Of a stretch of DNA of 64,000 bases, positions 43,133 through 53,045 are shown piece by piece. The stretch covers positions 602,390 through 666,389 of the forward strand of contig NZ_QGTG01000001.1 of assembly GCF_003182155.1 (NCBI RefSeq), given 5' to 3'. Position 1 is the first letter of the stretch; the number at the start of each line of letters is the position of its first letter. The stretch comes from Chitinophaga sp. S165 (GTDB lineage Bacteria; Bacteroidota; Bacteroidia; Chitinophagales; Chitinophagaceae). The notes beneath the pieces were generated by a model. The model did no database searches and was not told where the DNA came from. It worked only from the letters and a program-made list of their open reading frames with translations. The position numbers were made by a program, and so were the translations under genes.

Positions 43133-44923
43133 TTAGTCATCCAACTTGAGTACTGCGAGGAACGCTTCCTGCGGTACTTCCACATTACCGATCTGACGCA
43201 TACGCTTTTTACCTTCTTTCTGTTTTTCCAGCAACTTACGCTTACGGGAGATGTCACCACCATAACATTTGGCGGTCACGTCCTTACGCATAGCGCTGAT
43301 TGTTTCACGGGCCAGGATCTTGGCGCCTACAGCTGCCTGGATAGCGATCATGAATTGCTGACGTGGCAGCAGTTCTTTCAGCTTCTCACACAGCTTACGG
43401 CCGAAGTCCTGTGCACGGCTGCGGTGGATCAGGGCACTCAGTGCATCCACTTTATCGCCGTTCAGAAGGATATCCATCTTTACGATATCACTGTCACGAA
43501 GGCCGATCGGTGAATAGTCGAACGATGCATAACCTCGTGTCTGGCTCTTCAGCTTATCATAGAAATCGAATACGATCTCTGTTAATGGAATTTCAAATAT
43601 TAATTCAACCCTGGTCGGGGTGAGATAGCTTTGGTTCAGCAAGATACCTCTTTTACCAAGACACAGGGTCATAATGTTACCTATGTAATCCGGTTTAGTG
43701 ATGATCTGCGCTTTAATGAACGGTTCCTCGATACGTTCCAGCTTAACCGGGTCCGGCATTTCGGAAGGGTTGTTCACACCAATAGTTTCATTCCTTGTAG
43801 TATGGGCAATAAATCCAACGTTCGGAACGGTCGTGATCACTGTCTGATTGAATTCTCTTTCAAGACGTTCCTGGATGATCTCCATGTGAAGCATACCCAG
43901 GAATCCGCATCGGAAACCGAAGCCAAGTGCCTGAGAGGTTTCCAGTTCAAAGGTCAGGGAAGCGTCGTTCAGCTGGAGTTTCTCCATACAGTCGCGAAGC
44001 TCTTCGAAATCATCAGTATTTACAGGGAAGATACCTGCGAATACCATTGGTTTTACCTCTTCGAAACCATTGATCGCTTCCGTACTTGGATTATTACTTA
44101 GGGTGATGGTGTCACCTACCTTTACCTCTTTGGCATTTTTAATACCGGTGATGATATATCCTACGTCACCTGTTTTAACAGTTTGCATAGGCTGCAATCC
44201 CAGCTTGAGGATACCTACTTCGTCAGCATAGTATTCCTGCCCGGTATTGAAGAATTTAACTTTATCGCCTTTTTTGATGGAGCCGCTGAATATCCTGTAA
44301 TATGCTATGATACCGCGGAAAGAGTTGAATACGCTGTCGAAGATCAGTGCCTGCAGTGGTGCCTCCGGATCTCCTTTGGGAGCCGGTATGCGTTTTACGA
44401 TCGCCTCCAGGATCTCTTCGATCCCGATACCGGTTTTACCGGAAGCCAGGAGGATCTCATCTTCTTTACAGCCGATAAGTTCGATGATCTGGTCTTTTAC
44501 TTCAGGGATCATAGCACCGTCCATATCGATCTTGTTGATCACGGGAATGATCTCCAGGTCATTTTCCAGCGCCAGGTAGAGGTTAGAAATGGTCTGCGCC
44601 TGGATACCCTGTGCAGCATCTACCAGTAACAGGGCACCTTCACACGCTGCCAGTGCACGGGATACCTCGTAAGAGAAGTCCACGTGACCGGGAGTATCGA
44701 TCAGATTAAATACATATTGCTGTCCTTCATGAAAGTAATTCATCTGGATAGCATGACTCTTGATAGTGATCCCTTTTTCTCTTTCCAGGTCCATGTCGTC
44801 CAGGACCTGTGCCTGCATATCCCTGTCGGAGATAGTTTTGGTATGTTCTAACAGCCTGTCAGCCAATGTACTTTTACCATGGTCGATGTGTGCAATGATG
44901 CAAAAATTCCTGATATTCTTCAT
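43133..44923 (-). CDS. lepA: Elongation factor 4 (LepA)
   Basis: Ribosome-associated translational GTPase, back-translocase/biogenesis factor. 596 aa from the ATG at 44923; the longer reading to 45004 lies upstream of the predicted promoter and has no family similarity. GTPase motifs: [14 protein letters not shown] (P loop), [14 protein letters not shown] (switch I), [16 protein letters not shown]. LepA-specific C-terminal stretches follow: [14 protein letters not shown] and [14 protein letters not shown], then [14 protein letters not shown] and [20 protein letters not shown]. Highly conserved and complete. Confidence 0.97.
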   Translation of the reverse strand: MKNIRNFCIIAHIDHGKSTLADRLLEHTKTISDRDMQAQVLDDMDLEREKGITIKSHAIQMNYFHEGQQYVFNLIDTPGHVDFSYEVSRALAACEGALLLVDAAQGIQAQTISNLYLALENDLEIIPVINKIDMDGAMIPEVKDQIIELIGCKEDEILLASGKTGIGIEEILEAIVKRIPAPKGDPEAPLQALIFDSVFNSFRGIIAYYRIFSGSIKKGDKVKFFNTGQEYYADEVGILKLGLQPMQTVKTGDVGYIITGIKNAKEVKVGDTITLSNNPSTEAINGFEEVKPMVFAGIFPVNTDDFEELRDCMEKLQLNDASLTFELETSQALGFGFRCGFLGMLHMEIIQERLEREFNQTVITTVPNVGFIAHTTRNETIGVNNPSEMPDPVKLERIEEPFIKAQIITKPDYIGNIMTLCLGKRGILLNQSYLTPTRVELIFEIPLTEIVFDFYDKLKSQTRGYASFDYSPIGLRDSDIVKMDILLNGDKVDALSALIHRSRAQDFGRKLCEKLKELLPRQQFMIAIQAAVGAKILARETISAMRKDVTAKCYGGDISRKRKLLEKQKEGKKRMRQIGNVEVPQEAFLAVLKLDD

Positions 44924-44966
44924 ATATGCTTTTAAAACCAGGCGTTTAACGCCCCGCGTCAAGCCG

Positions 44967-44974
44967 CAAAGGTA
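44967..44974 (-). promoter_or_regulatory. -7 element of lepA
   Basis: TACCTTTG on the minus strand, a full TAnnTTTG match, 43 nt before the ATG at 44923, supporting that start. Confidence 0.5.
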
Positions 44975-45054
44975 TTTAAAATTTGCCATTCCCAGATAGG
45001 ACAATCGCTCGTATTTGGTACTATTTTATCTACATTTAATGTAAATAAAATACC

Positions 45055-45324
45055 ATGGATCTGCAACAACAGTTTGAAGCTGCCGCTACAACCAGCAAAA
45101 CCCTGCCTCAAAAACCTGATAATGAAACACTTCTGCAACTTTATTCGCTCTACAAACAAGGTACTGAAGGAGATGTGAACACCGATCCTCCTGCTAATCT
45201 TTTTGATTTTGTAGCCAAAGCTAAATATGAGGCCTGGCAGAAACTAAAGGGTAAATCAAAAGAGGACGCCCAGCAGGAATACATAACGCTGGTAACGAAA
45301 TTGAAGGCCGATTCTTATTCATGA
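45055..45324 (+). CDS. Acyl-CoA-binding protein
   Basis: 89-aa four-helix ACBP that binds medium and long-chain acyl-CoA in the cytosol. Landmarks: [41 protein letters not shown], and [20 protein letters not shown], with the conserved Tyr and Lys of the ligand site. Full length. Such stand-alone ACBPs are common in eukaryotes and patchy in bacteria, mainly Bacteroidota. Divergent from lepA; rocD follows 25 nt downstream. Confidence 0.93.
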   Translation: MDLQQQFEAAATTSKTLPQKPDNETLLQLYSLYKQGTEGDVNTDPPANLFDFVAKAKYEAWQKLKGKSKEDAQQEYITLVTKLKADSYS

Positions 45325-45335
45325 GCCGTATTGCG

Positions 45336-45343
45336 TACCTTTG
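45336..45343 (+). promoter_or_regulatory. -7 element of rocD, nearly abutting the start codon
   Basis: TACCTTTG is a full TAnnTTTG match and ends six bases before the ATG at 45350, so transcription should begin at about the start codon. It rules out the TTG at 45341 as a start on this promoter. Confidence 0.5.
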
Positions 45344-45349
45344 AAAAGT

Positions 45350-46582
45350 ATGTTACACGCATTTAAGATTAGTGAAAGAACGCAGCATTTCCTTGATCTG
45401 GAAGAACAATATGGCGCCCACAACTACCATCCGCTGCCGGTGGTGCTGGACCGGGGAGAAGGTGTATTTCTCTGGGATGTGGACGGAAAACGTTATTACG
45501 ACTTCCTTTCAGGATACTCTGCTGTTAACCAGGGACATTGTCACCCGGCCATCGTTCGCGCCCTTGTTGAACAGGCACAGAAGCTGACCCTGACATCCCG
45601 TGCATTTCATAATGACCTTCTTGGTGAATATGCGGCTTTCATTACGGATTACTTTGGCTATGATAAGGTACTTCCGATGAATACCGGTGTTGAAGCAGTT
45701 GAAACAGCCTTAAAGCTGGCCCGCCGCTGGGGGTATGTTGTAAAAGGCATCCCTGAAAACCAGGCAAAGATCATCGTTTGTGCAAATAACTTCCACGGAC
45801 GTACCCTGAATGTCATCTCCTTTAGTACAGACCCTTCTTCCCGGACAGACTTCGGCCCCTTTATGCCTGGCTATGAAGTCATTCCTTATAATAATCTGCC
45901 GGCTCTTGAAAAAGCGCTGCAGGACCAAAATGTTGCTGGTTTCCTTGTAGAGCCTATCCAGGGAGAGGCTGGTGTAATGGTCCCCGATGACGGTTACCTT
46001 TCAAAAGCCCGTCAATATTGTGAAGACGCCCATGTGCTTTTCATTGCTGATGAGATCCAGACAGGCCTGGCCCGTACAGGCAAAATGCTCTGCTGCGATC
46101 ATGAGAACGTACGTCCTGACATCCTGATACTTGGTAAAGCCCTCTCCGGCGGTGTTTTACCGGTAGCTGCCGTCCTGGCCGACGATGAGATCATGCTCAC
46201 CATCAAGCCCGGCGAACATGGCAGTACCTACGGTGGTAATCCTCTTGCCTGTAAAGTGGCCATTGCCGCACTGACTGTGCTGAAAGAAGAAAATATGATG
46301 GAAAACGCTGCTGCTATGGGCAATCTGCTACGGCAGGAACTCGCGGCCCTGCATTCTCCGCATATCAGTACCATCCGTGGTAAAGGCCTGCTGAATGCTA
46401 TCGTCATCAAACATGAGCATCAGGAAGCCGCATGGGACCTCTGTCTGGCGCTCAAAGAAAACGGATTACTGGCTAAACCGACGCATGGCGACAAGATCAG
46501 GTTCGCACCTCCCCTGCTGATCACGGCAGCCCAGATAAAGGAATCTGTTCAGATCATTGCAAAAAGTCTTGAAATATTATAG
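45350..46582 (+). CDS. rocD: Ornithine--oxo-acid aminotransferase
   Basis: PLP-dependent class III aminotransferase converting ornithine and 2-oxoglutarate to glutamate semialdehyde and glutamate. About 410 aa. Landmarks: [98 protein letters not shown] and the PLP lysine Lys263 in [15 protein letters not shown]. The combination YGAHNYHP and [10 protein letters not shown] is specific for OAT rather than acetylornithine aminotransferase. The ATG at 45350 is preferred to TTG at 45341 because of the promoter motif. Confidence 0.95.
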   Translation: MLHAFKISERTQHFLDLEEQYGAHNYHPLPVVLDRGEGVFLWDVDGKRYYDFLSGYSAVNQGHCHPAIVRALVEQAQKLTLTSRAFHNDLLGEYAAFITDYFGYDKVLPMNTGVEAVETALKLARRWGYVVKGIPENQAKIIVCANNFHGRTLNVISFSTDPSSRTDFGPFMPGYEVIPYNNLPALEKALQDQNVAGFLVEPIQGEAGVMVPDDGYLSKARQYCEDAHVLFIADEIQTGLARTGKMLCCDHENVRPDILILGKALSGGVLPVAAVLADDEIMLTIKPGEHGSTYGGNPLACKVAIAALTVLKEENMMENAAAMGNLLRQELAALHSPHISTIRGKGLLNAIVIKHEHQEAAWDLCLALKENGLLAKPTHGDKIRFAPPLLITAAQIKESVQIIAKSLEIL

Positions 46583-46607
46583 CATTTCCGAAACAGTATA
46601 ACCGCGC

Positions 46608-47252
46608 ATGTCCAAACAACAAAAAGCCATCCGTAGCAGCGGTTGGAAAACAGACTTCCTGATCGGATTTCCTGACGGATTATTACTATTGTTTTTCACC
46701 ACTTTCCTGTTACATGGCTTACCCGTCACTGTACAACAATTCTATACCCTGAATGTCTGTATCTGGCTGGCGGGAGGCTTGCTGGTGATGATCTCCGCCT
46801 ACCGGGCGAATCACGGGGACGCTCAGCATGATGAGAGCACCTTGTCGCCGGAGGAAAGACAGAAACTGGAACGGCTTAATATCAGCAACCCGATTATAGA
46901 AGATATTGCCGCTGAAATGCAACGGGATGCCGTGCAATGGGAAGAGACACTGGAAGCACAACAGGTACGTGAAAGCCATTTCAGTCAGGCGGTTGCTATT
47001 CGTGGTGCGTTGTTCACGGGGTTTTTCTTTCTTCTAGGTGGGATCCTTCCTTTCCTTCCTTATTTACGTAATGAGAATTTCACTGCGGCCGCGAATAGTA
47101 GTTTGCTGTATGTGTTTATTGCAATAACTGTGTTTAGTTTGCTGAAGTCAGGAATGACGAGCCAGCCGGCGGTTCCTATTATATTGCGCAATTTGGCCTA
47201 TGGCGGTGCTGTGTGGTTAGGCGCGTATATTATTCTTGCGGTGTTCAGGTAA
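46608..47252 (+). CDS. VIT1/CCC1-like membrane protein
   Basis: 214-aa inner-membrane protein with about four to five helices and a central soluble, Glu-rich segment (DESTLSPEERQKLERLNISN). FLIGFPDGLLLLFFTTFLL resembles the first helix of CCC1/VIT iron-manganese transporters (G-x-x-D-G-L), and RGALFTGFFFLLGGILPFLP the later RxAxxxG...G.LP.LP element. The metal-binding Glu residues of the soluble domain are not clearly conserved, so transport activity is uncertain. The repeat copy A begins 28 nt after the stop. Confidence 0.65.
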   Translation: MSKQQKAIRSSGWKTDFLIGFPDGLLLLFFTTFLLHGLPVTVQQFYTLNVCIWLAGGLLVMISAYRANHGDAQHDESTLSPEERQKLERLNISNPIIEDIAAEMQRDAVQWEETLEAQQVRESHFSQAVAIRGALFTGFFFLLGGILPFLPYLRNENFTAAANSSLLYVFIAITVFSLLKSGMTSQPAVPIILRNLAYGGAVWLGAYIILAVFR

Positions 47253-47279
47253 GTTTGTCACCTACCGGTTGTCGTTTAC

Positions 47280-47605
47280 GTGGACTTAGGCTGCCAGTGA
47301 TTCCCGCGCTAACCTTCTCTTTATTTGCTTTTCATGCGCAAGGACCGTTTAGTTTTTATGCGGATCTTAGCTAACATTGATTCCAGCGCAGACCTTCTTA
47401 CTTCGGTTTCAGTATGGGCCTGTGGGCTGTACCCCTTTTCGAGTCCTTACTATCCGGCTTTTTCAAGCGTAGGGGCTGTGGAACGCTATGTAACTCCCGT
47501 CAAGCGTATGGGCGCTCTCAAAGGGCTAAGGCCCACAAGCTCCATCTGAAACCTCGTCGCGGCCGGTCTCCCAACAATTTTAACAGGGCAATAAAACGTT
47601 TAGGC
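47280..47605 (+). repeat. Interspersed hairpin repeat (copy A)
   Basis: Leader module 1 at 47280-47322 (degenerate) and module 2 from 47360 (GCGGATCTTAGC, then GATTCCAGCGCAGACCTTCTT). The core at 47405-47553 has ends GGTTTCAGTATGGGCCTGTG and CACAAGCTCCATCTGAAACC that pair, continuing with CCCCTTT and AAAGGG. The tail is CTCGTCGCGGCCGGTCTCCC and AACAGGGCAATAAAACG. The copy lies 28 nt after a stop codon, in the same orientation. Confidence 0.8.
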
Positions 47606-48030
47606 TTCCGATAATTGCGGTAGTGCAAATTATTTATGGCAATGTGGTGAAGTGGTTGGTGAAGTTAGTTTGGAACGTTTGAGAGGTTATTAAACGTTTA
47701 TGGCATTACCCTGTTCTCGCGTCTCCCCTGTCAGGTATATCGGCAATCTACAGCACGTAGTCCCGCTCACCTGAAACCGCAGCAACATCTCTTTCTAACC
47801 ATCAAGCCGCAAAACATATTCAATGTGGTGCATATAATACAAACCCAATAAAACGGATCAAATTGAAATCCTGGAGATTCGGGTGATTAAGTCACGGCTA
47901 TGCCTATCCGCTTTAGTGCAGAATAAGATATCTTAAAATAGTCCAAACCAAACCGGCTGTCAAATTAAAGCGCATTCGGGAATGGTCCTCCCATCGGAAA
48001 GAAGCCATTCGTAAACAGTCAAGGCATTTT
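47606..48030. other. Gene-free stretch after copy A
   Basis: No convincing ORF. TAAACGTTTATGGCATTACC and CTGTT around 47694-47720 are partly complementary to the tail of copy A (AACAGGGCAATAAAACGTTTA), so a larger fold is possible. The rest shows nothing I can support. Confidence 0.35.
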
Positions 48031-48570
48031 TTATGTAAGCTGCAATTCCTTCACCGTTTGAATCCCCGGCAAACTTTTCACTATTACAATGACTTTACCG
48101 CCTGCAGGCAGCGAAGTGGCTTTATAGCGCCAATCAACCCCGTTCCAAGCTAAAAATGCACGGCCGCTTTCTGTGATAACTCCTTCTGCGTCTATTATCT
48201 TCACCTCCACTTCTGCTACCCGGAACTCATTTTGGGCAGTCACTGCCACTTCCTCCTTTTCTAATCTGATATTCTGGACTTCAGGACTGCGGTAAGCATC
48301 CTTTACCGCTATATTATAGGCATTTTGTCCCGGCCCTGCCAGCGACTGATAGTAAGCCTTTATCTGCGGATCTTCCAGCATTATCTGCGCACGCATCGAA
48401 GCAATGGTCATCTTATGCCTTGCCTCCAGTTGCTTTTGTGTAGGTTTTTTCTTTGAAGGGCCGCGTTTCTTCGCCATAATGATCTGCCCATTCCTTTCGT
48501 AGATCGTGATTTGCTTGCCGAGAGAACCCCTGACAAGTTGCATGAGGATATTGTCTTTAACAATGGCCAT
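48031..48570 (-). CDS. Hypothetical Bacteroidota protein with RNA/DNA-like basic N-terminus
   Basis: 179-aa cytosolic protein, no named family that I can assign. The N-terminus has a conserved-looking VKDNILMQLVRGSLGKQITI followed by a strongly basic stretch AKKRGPSKKKPTQKQLEARH. The C-terminal half has FRVAEVEVKIIDAEGVITES, then AFLAWNGVDWRYKATS and a VIVIVKSLPG strand, suggesting a beta-sandwich. I recall similar short Bacteroidota proteins with the same order (xxKDN...G..GxQ) but no known function. Own promoter at 48619-48626. Confidence 0.65.
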   Translation of the reverse strand: MAIVKDNILMQLVRGSLGKQITIYERNGQIIMAKKRGPSKKKPTQKQLEARHKMTIASMRAQIMLEDPQIKAYYQSLAGPGQNAYNIAVKDAYRSPEVQNIRLEKEEVAVTAQNEFRVAEVEVKIIDAEGVITESGRAFLAWNGVDWRYKATSLPAGGKVIVIVKSLPGIQTVKELQLT

Positions 48571-48618
48571 AAAAAGGTCGTTTTGAGGTTAGTAATACAA
48601 GTTTCCTGTATCGTTTCT

Positions 48619-48626
48619 CAAAGGTA
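48619..48626 (-). promoter_or_regulatory. -7 element of the 48031-48570 gene
   Basis: TACCTTTG on the minus strand, a full TAnnTTTG match, 48 nt before the start. The AT-rich inverted repeat at 48664-48715 lies just upstream and could be an operator. Confidence 0.45.
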
Positions 48627-48910
48627 CGTATAAGGATACTAAATTGATATCAAAATATCATTTAAAGGGCATTTCAATATCGATTTGATATATAAATACC
48701 CTTTAAATGCCCTTTTTATATCCTTTTGGTGACCTTATAGTAACCTTATATGAAGCCGATAGAAAGCCTATTGGAACATTTTGGAAGGATTGGCTATTGG
48801 GGTTGAGGCTATATTCAAGGGATTTCCGGATTGTCAAAGCCATTCGGTTCGTGACGTCGATGTGAGGAGTAACGGAGACAGCATTTAACTTGTCCGATAA
48901 AACGCATAAA

Positions 48911-48937
48911 AAAGCCCCGCGTATTCCGCGGGGCTTT
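48911..48937 (-). terminator. Intrinsic terminator of the small membrane protein gene
   Basis: AAAGCCCCGCG and CGCGGGGCTTT form a perfect 11-bp stem around five bases, followed on the minus strand by six T. Confidence 0.92.
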
Positions 48938-48965
48938 CTACTATAATAGTAATTAGTATTATTAA

Positions 48966-49367
48966 TCACTCGGCTGGCACATTCTTTTTATCGTTCCCAT
49001 TACTCAGGATGACACATACAAACGCCACAATTGCAAAGAGCACAGATAGGTATAAGCCGATCTGTCGTTCAGGGCACTCGCCCATTTCGCATCTTGAAAA
49101 CAGTACGAAATTACGGAACGTCCATGCCGCAAGAAATGCCGATACGAAGAGATTGACACGTGCTGACCATTTTCCAGGGACGAGAAAAAGTATGCCTGAA
49201 ATCACAGCAACGATAATATTTAGTTTGCCCGGCTCACCAAAAGAAGAACCTGCGGTATTCATACCGGTAAAGGCCAGATGTTTGCTCTCTATCGTTAGCC
49301 AGGGCAGGAATGCACTGATGATCACGATAGCTACAGAAATTAATCCGAAGATAGTTGGTTTGTTCAT
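48966..49367 (-). CDS. Small four-helix membrane protein, unknown
   Basis: 133-aa protein with four predicted membrane helices (IFGLISVAIVIISAFLPWL, IIVAVISGILFLVP, VNLFVSAFLAAW, IGLYLSVLFAIVAFVCVIL). A Cys pair in SRCEMGECPE lies between helices. The first helix with FLPW is typical of small DUF-type membrane proteins, but I cannot name the family. Its stop is followed by a strong terminator; the S9 peptidase gene ends 8 nt upstream on the same strand, so the two may be cotranscribed. Confidence 0.65.
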   Translation of the reverse strand: MNKPTIFGLISVAIVIISAFLPWLTIESKHLAFTGMNTAGSSFGEPGKLNIIVAVISGILFLVPGKWSARVNLFVSAFLAAWTFRNFVLFSRCEMGECPERQIGLYLSVLFAIVAFVCVILSNGNDKKNVPAE

Positions 49368-49374
49368 ATCTAAT

Positions 49375-51570
49375 TTATCTCGCTCCCGGAGGACAATGTT
49401 CTTTTAAGTAGTTAGTATATAAAGTCGACAAGTGTTTGAAGGTGCCTTGTCCTTCATTGATACTGTGCGTACGGTTAGGATAAGACATGAACTGGAACTG
49501 TTTGCCATTTTTGATCAGCTCATTCTGTAATAGTTCAGCGTTCTGATAATGCACATTATCATCACCAGTACCATGAATGTATAACAGATTTCCTACCAGT
49601 CCCTTTGTATAAGTTACAGGAGAGCCTTTTATGTAGTCTTCACGATTCTCCTGTGGCAGTCCCATATAACGCTCCTGATAAATGTTATCATAAGTGAACA
49701 GACTGCCTACCGCTGCGATAGCGATACCGGTTTTGTAGATCTCAGGATAACGGAACAGCAGGTTCAGTGTCATACCACCACCGCCGCTCCAGCCCCATAC
49801 AGCAACACGGGAAGTATCGAGGTAACGGTAACGTTTAAATAATTCCTGTGCACCTGCTGCCTGATCACGTACATTCACCTGGCCGACATTGCGGTAGATG
49901 CTCTTACGCCACTGACGGCCTTTGGGTAAAGGAGTGCCCCTGTTATCTATTGAGACGTAAATATATCCGTCGGCCGACATATTGCCATTGTAGATGAAGC
50001 TACGGCCTGCGCCAAACTCGTCTTTCGCAGTAGCGGCTGCAGGTTCCCCGTATACGTAGAATACAACAGGATACTTTTTGGTAGAATCGAAGTTAGCAGG
50101 ACGCGTCATCCAGCCATCCATCGTTACACCTTCAGGCGTAGTTACCTGGAAGAAGTCTACATTATTTGCAAATCTTGAAGTCTGCAATGTCTTTACGATA
50201 TCGCTCTTCTGATCATCTCTGTGTTCAGGCAGGAAAACAAGTTCATTCCTCGGCTGAAAATAATGATTAGAGAAAGTATGCGCTGCATACTGTGCATCCG
50301 GAGAGATGTCGTATTCGTGGGTACCATCTTCAATTGCCGGAGAAACTCTTTCGGGAGTGCCTTTACCGTCGAGTGATACCTTATAGAGATATTGTTGGGT
50401 CGGATTGTCGGGAGATGCCAGGATATAAGCCAGATTATGTTGCTCATCGATCCGCAGCAGGTTGATGACATCATAATTGCCTGGTGTGATCAGCTTCTCC
50501 TTGCCATTCATGTCTACACTGTAAAGATGTCTCCAACCGTCTTTTTCACTTACCCAGATAAATGATTTTCCACCATTTGTCCAGTCCCATCCTGTCAGTT
50601 CACTATTCCAACGGGAACGGATATCTATCCAGGCTGAGTCAGTTTCTTTGTATATCTGTTTTGCTTTGCCGGTAGACGGATCAGCAACAAACAGGATACT
50701 TTCATTCTGCTTTCTGTTGAGTTGCTGTAATATCAGTCCTGCTTTAGCGGGATTCCATTCCAGGCGCGTAATATAATGTTGTTGCGGATCGCCTGGCACT
50801 TGTAACCAGGTTGTTCTGGCAGTGGCAATATCTACAACACCCACACGGCAGGAAGAAGGACTTTCGCCTGCTTTAGGATATTCTACCGGAACGGTGTAAG
50901 AGTAAAGGGAATCTGTATTATCGATCATGAGGAAGTCCCTGATCTTGCGGGCGTCTATCTGCCAATATGCGATAGACTTGCTATCGGGGCTCCAGCGGAA
51001 ACCATCGCGGCAGTCAAATTCCTCTTCGTAGGTCCAATCGAAGGTCCCGTTGATCAGACGGCGGTCGCCATCTTTAGTCAGCGCCTTTATTTTACCTGTA
51101 GCAATGTCTTCCACATAGAGATTGTGTCCGCTTACATAAGCGACCTGTTTCCCATCCGGAGAAATTTTAGCGAACATGAGTGATGAGGCGGGTAATCCTT
51201 TACCCAGTTGTTGCAATTTTCCACCAGGTACATCCAGCAACCAGTAATCACCCCTGGTTTTATATCTCCAGACTTTCTGCGATTTTGTATAGATCAGCCA
51301 TTTATTTTCATCGGGCGTGTAAAAGAAATCTTCTACCTGTATAGGCGACTGCCCGGTAGGCGTCAGCGAACTGGTGGGGATCTTTACACTCTGGCGTCCT
51401 TCCTTTGCATTATAGGCGGAAATACTGGTGCCATTAGCCTCATAGATGGACTGTCCGTCCCTGCCCCACTTAACCTGTTTCCAGGGTTGCGCACCGGCGC
51501 TTCCCGCAATCAGGCAGATTAAAAAAGTAAGTGTCCTGCTGCCGGGACAACTGAGATAACGTAAACGCAT
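49375..51570 (-). CDS. S9 family peptidase (dipeptidyl peptidase IV type)
   Basis: Secreted or periplasmic proline-specific serine peptidase, 731 aa, close to 700-740 usual for Bacteroidota DPP-IV. Signal peptide ends AGAQPW. The N-terminal eight-bladed propeller has FDWTYEEEFDCRDGFRWSPD, which contains the Glu pair that holds the substrate N-terminus in DPP-IV. The hydrolase domain has the nucleophile motif AVWGWSGGGGMTLN (Ser near 594), then the Asp in HGTGDDNVHYQN and His in YPNRTHSI. Release of X-Pro dipeptides is expected. The small membrane protein gene follows. Confidence 0.92.
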   Translation of the reverse strand: MRLRYLSCPGSRTLTFLICLIAGSAGAQPWKQVKWGRDGQSIYEANGTSISAYNAKEGRQSVKIPTSSLTPTGQSPIQVEDFFYTPDENKWLIYTKSQKVWRYKTRGDYWLLDVPGGKLQQLGKGLPASSLMFAKISPDGKQVAYVSGHNLYVEDIATGKIKALTKDGDRRLINGTFDWTYEEEFDCRDGFRWSPDSKSIAYWQIDARKIRDFLMIDNTDSLYSYTVPVEYPKAGESPSSCRVGVVDIATARTTWLQVPGDPQQHYITRLEWNPAKAGLILQQLNRKQNESILFVADPSTGKAKQIYKETDSAWIDIRSRWNSELTGWDWTNGGKSFIWVSEKDGWRHLYSVDMNGKEKLITPGNYDVINLLRIDEQHNLAYILASPDNPTQQYLYKVSLDGKGTPERVSPAIEDGTHEYDISPDAQYAAHTFSNHYFQPRNELVFLPEHRDDQKSDIVKTLQTSRFANNVDFFQVTTPEGVTMDGWMTRPANFDSTKKYPVVFYVYGEPAAATAKDEFGAGRSFIYNGNMSADGYIYVSIDNRGTPLPKGRQWRKSIYRNVGQVNVRDQAAGAQELFKRYRYLDTSRVAVWGWSGGGGMTLNLLFRYPEIYKTGIAIAAVGSLFTYDNIYQERYMGLPQENREDYIKGSPVTYTKGLVGNLLYIHGTGDDNVHYQNAELLQNELIKNGKQFQFMSYPNRTHSINEGQGTFKHLSTLYTNYLKEHCPPGAR

Positions 51571-51826
51571 TATGTCTGAAAATTTGAAACGGCAATATAA
51601 ATCATTGGGGTCAAATGACGCTTTCCATTTGTGGAAAACTTATTGTGGAAAAGTTTTATACAAATGAGATACAACAAGTTATTAGTTAAATTTATATATT
51701 TATGCTGTTAAATCGAGCACGAAAATTGCTAATGTCATATCCGTGAATATTCGCCGAATACGTATAGACTAATTTAACCAATATAATTTTTTATTAATTA
51801 GTATCCTCTGAAAAACACTTTTTACT

Positions 51827-52069
51827 ATGATTCAGGTAACATATACCTACAAAAACCGGGAATTTCTGCAGCTCGAAGATAATTTCATGAATCAGCTTGC
51901 GCAGATGGGAGTGCGTCAAATGCATGCCTTGCTGGAACCACTTTCTGACTCTCTTGTAAATGAAACGGGAAAGATCCGTATTAATCTTGATCAGCATCCT
52001 AAAATCGAGCTGGAAGGCTTCAGCAATCCGGTAAAGGACCAGATCGAGATGGTATTGCGTGGGGAGTAG
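51827..52069 (+). CDS. Small conserved-looking unknown protein
   Basis: 80-aa soluble protein with alternating strands and helices (IQVTYTYKNREFLQLEDNFM, LEPLSDSLVNETGKIRINL, LEGFSNPVKDQIEMVLRGE). No motif recognised. It is preceded by an AT-rich 256-nt region, and its stop lies one base from the stop of the convergent YihY gene. A longer antisense ORF covers the same region but overlaps the AT-rich start region and is not credible. Confidence 0.5.
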   Translation: MIQVTYTYKNREFLQLEDNFMNQLAQMGVRQMHALLEPLSDSLVNETGKIRINLDQHPKIELEGFSNPVKDQIEMVLRGE

Positions 52070-52070
52070 G

Positions 52071-52979
52071 TCAGCGAACTTCCACGTCTGCCAGTTTATA
52101 AAAGGTGGCATGACGGACTGGCTGCATCGGACGATGTTTGAATTCGCTCCACACTTTAGTAAATGCAGCTCCATAATAGAAGATTATAGCGCTATAGAAG
52201 ATAAAGAGCATCAACAGCACTGCGGAGGCAGAAGCCCCATATAAGATTCCAATATTGCCCCCATACAGCAACCGGCGCAAGACCAGTTTCCCAATACTAA
52301 ATAACACTCCGGTAAGCAATGCTCCTGAGAATGCAACTTTCCAGGTGGGCCGTGCATCAGGTAGATAACGAAACAGTACCGCAAACCAGGACGTTACGAT
52401 GAGTAGCGATGCCAGTTGGGTAAATACTCCGCTGAAAATAAATGCAGCGCGGGGAAATACCTCATGTACGTAACTGCCGAGGAAAGCATGGACGCTTTCC
52501 GCCATCAAACTGGCAAGGAAAAGAATGCCTGTTGCTCCGATAACGATCAGGGAGCGTAAACGGTCAAGTAACGATTGCAAAAAGCTTTCTTTTTCTGTCT
52601 TCCGGATCATCCATAATTGGTTCAGGGAGCTTTTGATCACCTTTAATGAGGTCGTGGCTACAAACAAGAGGAAAATGAATAATATAATAGCCACAGGCCA
52701 GGTCTGTGCCAGTCCGCGGAAACCTCTTAACGTCACCACCACCTGTTCGGCGCTATCCTGCCCTACCAGCTCTCCCAGCCGAAGGATCAGTTGCCTGCCA
52801 ATAGAACGGCGGTTGAACAGCAATCCCAGTACCTGTACCAGGATCAATAGAATAGGCGGAAGCCCGAAACTGACGAAAAACGCAGTTGCCCCTGCCAGGC
52901 GTAGGGGATCATTTTTTTGTAATAGCTGAAATGCTACGCGTAATGTGCGTACGATACTTTTGATATACTCTCTGGACAT
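52071..52979 (-). CDS. YihY/BrkB family membrane protein
   Basis: 302-aa integral membrane protein with six helices. Family landmarks: NDPLRLAGATAFFVSFGLPP at the N-terminus, LILRLGELVGQDSA, LLYGGNIGILYGASASAVLLM and FYYGAAFTKVW at the end. Formerly annotated as RNase BN; now regarded as a membrane protein of unknown transport function. Convergent, 1 nt apart, with the small unknown gene. Confidence 0.88.
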   Translation of the reverse strand: MSREYIKSIVRTLRVAFQLLQKNDPLRLAGATAFFVSFGLPPILLILVQVLGLLFNRRSIGRQLILRLGELVGQDSAEQVVVTLRGFRGLAQTWPVAIILFIFLLFVATTSLKVIKSSLNQLWMIRKTEKESFLQSLLDRLRSLIVIGATGILFLASLMAESVHAFLGSYVHEVFPRAAFIFSGVFTQLASLLIVTSWFAVLFRYLPDARPTWKVAFSGALLTGVLFSIGKLVLRRLLYGGNIGILYGASASAVLLMLFIFYSAIIFYYGAAFTKVWSEFKHRPMQPVRHATFYKLADVEVR

Positions 52980-53045
52980 TATTGCGAAAATATGGTCCGT
53001 CCTTTAACGTATAAAAACCATGCCTTTTTAGCAGCGCTTTGCAAA

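Larger units (their letters stand above)
48571..48965. other. Gap with promoter, inverted repeat and terminator
   Basis: No gene. Contains the -7 element at 48619-48626, an AT-rich inverted repeat (AAAGGGCATTT at 48664-48674 and AAATGCCCTTT at 48705-48715) and the terminator at 48911-48937. An 88-aa ORF across the terminator is not credible. Confidence 0.5.

Noticed and set aside
44924-45004. N-terminal extension of lepA
   Set aside because: The conserved protein begins MKNIRNF at 44923, and the -7 promoter motif lies inside the extension.
47325-47549. A conserved ~70-aa ORF inside repeat copies A, B and C (ending RPTSSI), which could be called a hypothetical gene
   Set aside because: Copy C has a one-base shift in the middle, copies A and B differ mostly at non-synonymous sites, and base pairing of the core explains the conservation better.
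48703-48969. 88-aa ORF on the minus strand
   Set aside because: It runs across a strong intrinsic terminator (48911-48937), has no family similarity and lies in an AT-rich gap.
51794-52174. 126-aa minus-strand ORF over the small unknown gene
   Set aside because: Overlaps the 80-aa plus-strand gene and the yihY 3' end; reads as a shadow of them.
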